A stretch of DNA of 6,747 nucleotides from Butyricicoccus sp. (GTDB lineage: Bacteria; Bacillota; Clostridia; Oscillospirales; Butyricicoccaceae), in assembly GCA_031293105.1 (NCBI GenBank), contig JAUMSA010000078.1, positions 1-6,747 of the forward strand, written 5' to 3'. Below, piece by piece: positions 4,563-6,747 of the stretch. Position 1 is the first letter of the stretch, and each line of letters opens with the position of its first letter. Below the pieces are notes generated by a model, which saw only the letters and a list, made by a program, of their open reading frames with translations, searched no databases and was not told the origin of the DNA. Both the position numbers and the translations under genes were made by a program.

Positions 4563-6386
4563 ATGCCCGCAAAAGAATTGCTTTCCAAGCTGTGCCGCAG
4601 CCGCGTTGTCAGCGCGGTACTGCTCCTGCTTTCATCCATTGGGCTTGGCGCCTTGTCGCTGCACTTTGCCGCCGTATTCTGGCCGGAGCAGATGTTTGCC
4701 AGCTATTTTGAAAACCACTGGATTGCATTCCTCAACATCCTCCCCTGCGTTTGGCTGGCCTTTTTCCTGTGGTTTGCGACCCGCCGGGCGGCGCTCTCCT
4801 TTGCGCTGACCAGTGCGGTCGTGATGGGGCTGAGCATTGCCAGCTGGTTTAAACTTCAGTTCCGCAACGACCCCCTCATGTTCGAGGATTTGCTGCTCAT
4901 CAAAGAAGCGGGCAATATGTCCGAACGGTATCAGCTTTTCGTCACCAAGTCCATGCTGGTCGCATTGGCCATCCTGGTGGTGGCGGTGATTTTTTTGGCG
5001 TTTGTTGCCCGTGGCCGGCTGCCGGGCAAGGTGCGCATTGCGGGCTGCGCTGCCATGCTGGTGCTTCTGGTGCCGATGTTTTTCCTCTATACCAGCTCGG
5101 ACATCTACAACAACAAGACCGAAAACAACGACCTCATCAACCGCTGGTCGACCACGCAGCTTTACATCTCCAAGGGCTTTGTCTATCCCTTTCTGTACAG
5201 CATCCAGAACGCCATCGACCTGCCGCCGGAGGGCTATGACGAGGACAAGGCTGCTGAAATCCTTTCGGAATACCAGGACGCCGACATCCCGGAAAACGAA
5301 AAGGTGGATATCATCGGCATTATGATGGAGGCATACGCCGATTTCTCGGTCTATGACCAAATTGAGTTTAACGTCGACCCCTATGAAGAATATCACAAGC
5401 TGGAAGCCGAGAGCATCTCGGGCAACCTGCTGACCAACATCTTTGCGGGCGGCACGATCGATTCCGAGCGCGCCTTCCTGACCGGCTACTGCGACCAGGG
5501 CTCCTACCGCTCGGCGACCAACTCGTATGTACGGTATTTTGCCAAGCAGGGCTACACGGTCACGGGCAGCCACCCGAGCTATGACTGGTTCTACAACCGC
5601 GTGAACATCAACGCCAACCTGGGCTTTGAAAGCTACAATTTCCTGGAGAACTATTATGGAGAACTGGCCGACGGCGGCATTGCCATGGACCGCATCCTCA
5701 TGCCGGAAATCGTGCGCCTGCACGAAGCGCACAAGGAGGAAAGCGACCAGCCTTATTTCTCCTTCAACGTGACCTATCAGGGCCACGGCCCCTACAACGC
5801 GAAAAACAACGATTACGACGTCGACTATGTCAAATCGGGTGTGTATTCGCAGGAATCCGAAAACATCCTCAACAACTATTTCGGCTCCATTGCGGACACC
5901 AACGCCAACCTCAAGACCATGTTTGACCACTACCGCGAATCGGTCGACCCGGTTATCATCGTGCTGTTTGGCGACCACAAGCCCTGGCTGGGCGACAACA
6001 GTAGCGTCTATAAGGAACTGGGCATCGACATCGACTATGCCGATTCGGTCGAAGGGTTTTATAACTACTACGGCACCCGTTACCTCATCTGGGCGAACGA
6101 TGCAGCCAAGCAGGTGCTGGGCAATGACTTCACCGGCGAAGGGCGCGACATTGGCCCCTATTTCCTGATGAACGAGCTGTTTGCCCAGTGCGGCTGGAAC
6201 GGTCCGGCGTACATGCAGGCGACCCGCGCCTGTGCCAACGCGGTACCGGTGCTGAACGTCTCCGGCCTGTACATTCAAGACGGCAAGGTCACCGAAGACC
6301 TGACCGACGAAAATCAAAAATTGGTGGAGGAATTCCGCTGTCTGGAATACTACGAGCGCAAAAACTTCCACGAACCCATCGAATAA
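4563..6386 (+). CDS. LTA synthase (LtaS)-family phosphoglycerol transferase
   Basis: Members build polyglycerolphosphate chains (lipoteichoic acid) from phosphatidylglycerol outside the membrane. The 607-residue protein has the family layout: five membrane helices at about 17-39, 52-72, 76-96, 129-149 and 157-176, then an extracellular sulfatase-fold domain (about 248-560). Residues equivalent to the S. aureus LtaS active site are visible: Glu256 (IGIMMEAYAD), nucleophile Thr298 (AGGTIDSERAFLTGY), and Asp471-His472 (LFGDHKPWLGD). Trp342/Arg346 (DWFYNR) and His408 (YQGHGPY) match substrate-binding positions. The length is near the S. aureus enzyme (about 646). The start ATG has AGAAAGGA 10 nt upstream, a slightly long gap. 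Expression is from its own promoter and a terminator follows. LtaS paralogues (primase or stress forms) and related envelope phosphotransferases cannot be told apart here, so no symbol is given. Confidence 0.92.
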   Translation: MPAKELLSKLCRSRVVSAVLLLLSSIGLGALSLHFAAVFWPEQMFASYFENHWIAFLNILPCVWLAFFLWFATRRAALSFALTSAVVMGLSIASWFKLQFRNDPLMFEDLLLIKEAGNMSERYQLFVTKSMLVALAILVVAVIFLAFVARGRLPGKVRIAGCAAMLVLLVPMFFLYTSSDIYNNKTENNDLINRWSTTQLYISKGFVYPFLYSIQNAIDLPPEGYDEDKAAEILSEYQDADIPENEKVDIIGIMMEAYADFSVYDQIEFNVDPYEEYHKLEAESISGNLLTNIFAGGTIDSERAFLTGYCDQGSYRSATNSYVRYFAKQGYTVTGSHPSYDWFYNRVNINANLGFESYNFLENYYGELADGGIAMDRILMPEIVRLHEAHKEESDQPYFSFNVTYQGHGPYNAKNNDYDVDYVKSGVYSQESENILNNYFGSIADTNANLKTMFDHYRESVDPVIIVLFGDHKPWLGDNSSVYKELGIDIDYADSVEGFYNYYGTRYLIWANDAAKQVLGNDFTGEGRDIGPYFLMNELFAQCGWNGPAYMQATRACANAVPVLNVSGLYIQDGKVTEDLTDENQKLVEEFRCLEYYERKNFHEPIE

Positions 6387-6390
6387 ACCA

Positions 6391-6418
6391 AGCCCCCGGA
6401 AGAAATCTTCCGGGGGCT
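6391..6418. terminator. Shared terminator between convergent LtaS-like and RsmF-like genes
   Basis: AGCCCCCGGAAG (6391-6402) pairs perfectly with CTTCCGGGGGCT (6407-6418) around AAAT. The plus-strand tail is GTTCTTATTT, a broken U-run, and the minus-strand tail is TGGTTTATT. It fills the 36-bp gap between the two stop codons, so it probably serves both genes, though neither U-run is ideal. Confidence 0.8.
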
Positions 6419-6422
6419 GTTC

Positions 6423-6747
6423 TTATTTCCAGCGCAGACCTTTGGGATAATGGTTTTTGAGCACACCGTTCACGGCCTTGCCCCAGCCAAGCCCATAGCC
6501 ATCCACACAAACGGCCGTCCAGCCGTTTCCCACGCCGCAAGACAGCGTTTCGCCTTTGAGGTAGCGTTCGACTTCCAGGCTGTCAGCTGCCAGTTCCAGG
6601 CGACGGCCAAAATCGGCGGGCGCCAAAGCATGCGACAGCGCATGGGCCGGTTCCAAGCGGCCCTTTTTGAGCGTGCCGACCTCGACGCCGGTGCGCAGGG
6701 TTTTCAGCCCCGCCGTGTCGGGCAGCGGCTGGGCGCTCATCCAAATC
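6423..6747 (-). CDS. RsmF/NOL1-NOP2-Sun family rRNA cytosine-C5 methyltransferase, C-terminal part
   Basis: Only the last 107 or so residues are present; the frame stays open to the right edge, so the catalytic domain lies outside. The ATG at 6740 is probably internal. The visible part is the PUA-like C-terminal domain of RsmF-type enzymes: 'GLKTLRTGVEVGTLKKGRLEP' leads into it, followed by 'ALSHAL', 'VERYLKGETL', and the closing 'GYGLGWGKAVNGVLKNHYPKGLRW', the family's typical C-terminus. Full-length members methylate cytosine C5 in 16S rRNA using S-adenosylmethionine; the exact target here cannot be inferred. The stop TAA (6425-6423) abuts the shared terminator with the convergent LtaS-like gene. 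Confidence 0.9.
   Translation of the reverse strand, partial: IWMSAQPLPDTAGLKTLRTGVEVGTLKKGRLEPAHALSHALAPADFGRRLELAADSLEVERYLKGETLSCGVGNGWTAVCVDGYGLGWGKAVNGVLKNHYPKGLRWK

Noticed and set aside
4632..6371. Long open frame (579 codons) antisense to the LtaS-like gene
   Set aside because: It mirrors the real gene, whose active-site motifs, membrane helices, promoter and ribosome binding site are all present. The antisense product has no recognisable domain and no start signals; it reflects GC-rich codon use.
6423..6740. The RsmF-like fragment as a complete 105-residue protein
   Set aside because: The frame is open to the window edge and the visible part is only the C-terminal domain of a much longer family, so it is a partial gene rather than a stand-alone one.
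1..6747. CRISPR array, insertion sequence, prophage, toxin-antitoxin or biosynthetic cluster
   Set aside because: No spaced direct repeats, transposase, integrase, phage or toxin-like genes are present; the gene content is core housekeeping.

Overview
The window reads as ordinary core chromosome of a low-to-mid GC Gram-positive bacterium, most likely a gut-type Clostridia (Oscillospirales/Butyricicoccaceae-like; the genus cannot be fixed from this stretch). The signs are strong AGGAGG-type ribosome binding sites, clear sigma-A promoters (TTGACA/TATAAT), a TTG start, the rpsF-ssb-rpsR operon, an S18 with zinc-type cysteines, a tRNA-Thr with an encoded CCA and U discriminator, and a polytopic lipoteichoic-acid-synthase-family enzyme. 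I see no mobile element, CRISPR array, phage gene or toxin-antitoxin pair.

Layout. (1) 1-935: a four-helix membrane protein with a YcxB-like C-terminal domain, with its own promoter, a TTG start and a bidirectional terminator. (2) 937-1055, minus strand: tRNA-Thr(CGU) with a textbook promoter. (3) 1087-2350, plus strand: rpsF-ssb-rpsR, from a near-consensus promoter placed head-to-head with the tRNA promoter, closed by a terminator. (4) 2358-3764, minus strand: a dCMP deaminase gene and a tightly coupled gene for an unrecognised membrane-anchored protein, with promoter and terminator. (5) 3767-4359, minus strand: a COG2426 'small multidrug export' membrane protein with its own terminator and a promoter carrying a perfect 6-bp dyad over the -10 region. 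(6) 4463-6418, plus strand: an LtaS-family phosphoglycerol transferase, promoted divergently from gene 5. (7) 6423-6747, minus strand: the C-terminal end of an RsmF-type rRNA cytosine methyltransferase, running off the right edge.

How the parts relate. Items 2, 3 and 7 serve translation (tRNA, ribosomal proteins S6 and S18, probable rRNA methylation), with SSB in the operon linking to DNA replication and repair. The deaminase feeds dUMP to thymidylate synthesis. Items 1, 5 and 6 are envelope proteins. Nearly every gene or operon has a visible promoter and intrinsic terminator, so the transcription-unit map is unusually complete. The most interesting points are regulatory: the shared tRNA/rpsF promoter region, a possible S6:S18-type RNA element placed before rpsR rather than rpsF, the dyad at the COG2426 promoter, and the tiny hairpin plus U-run at the start of the ltaS-like leader. 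I found no convincing new multi-gene system.
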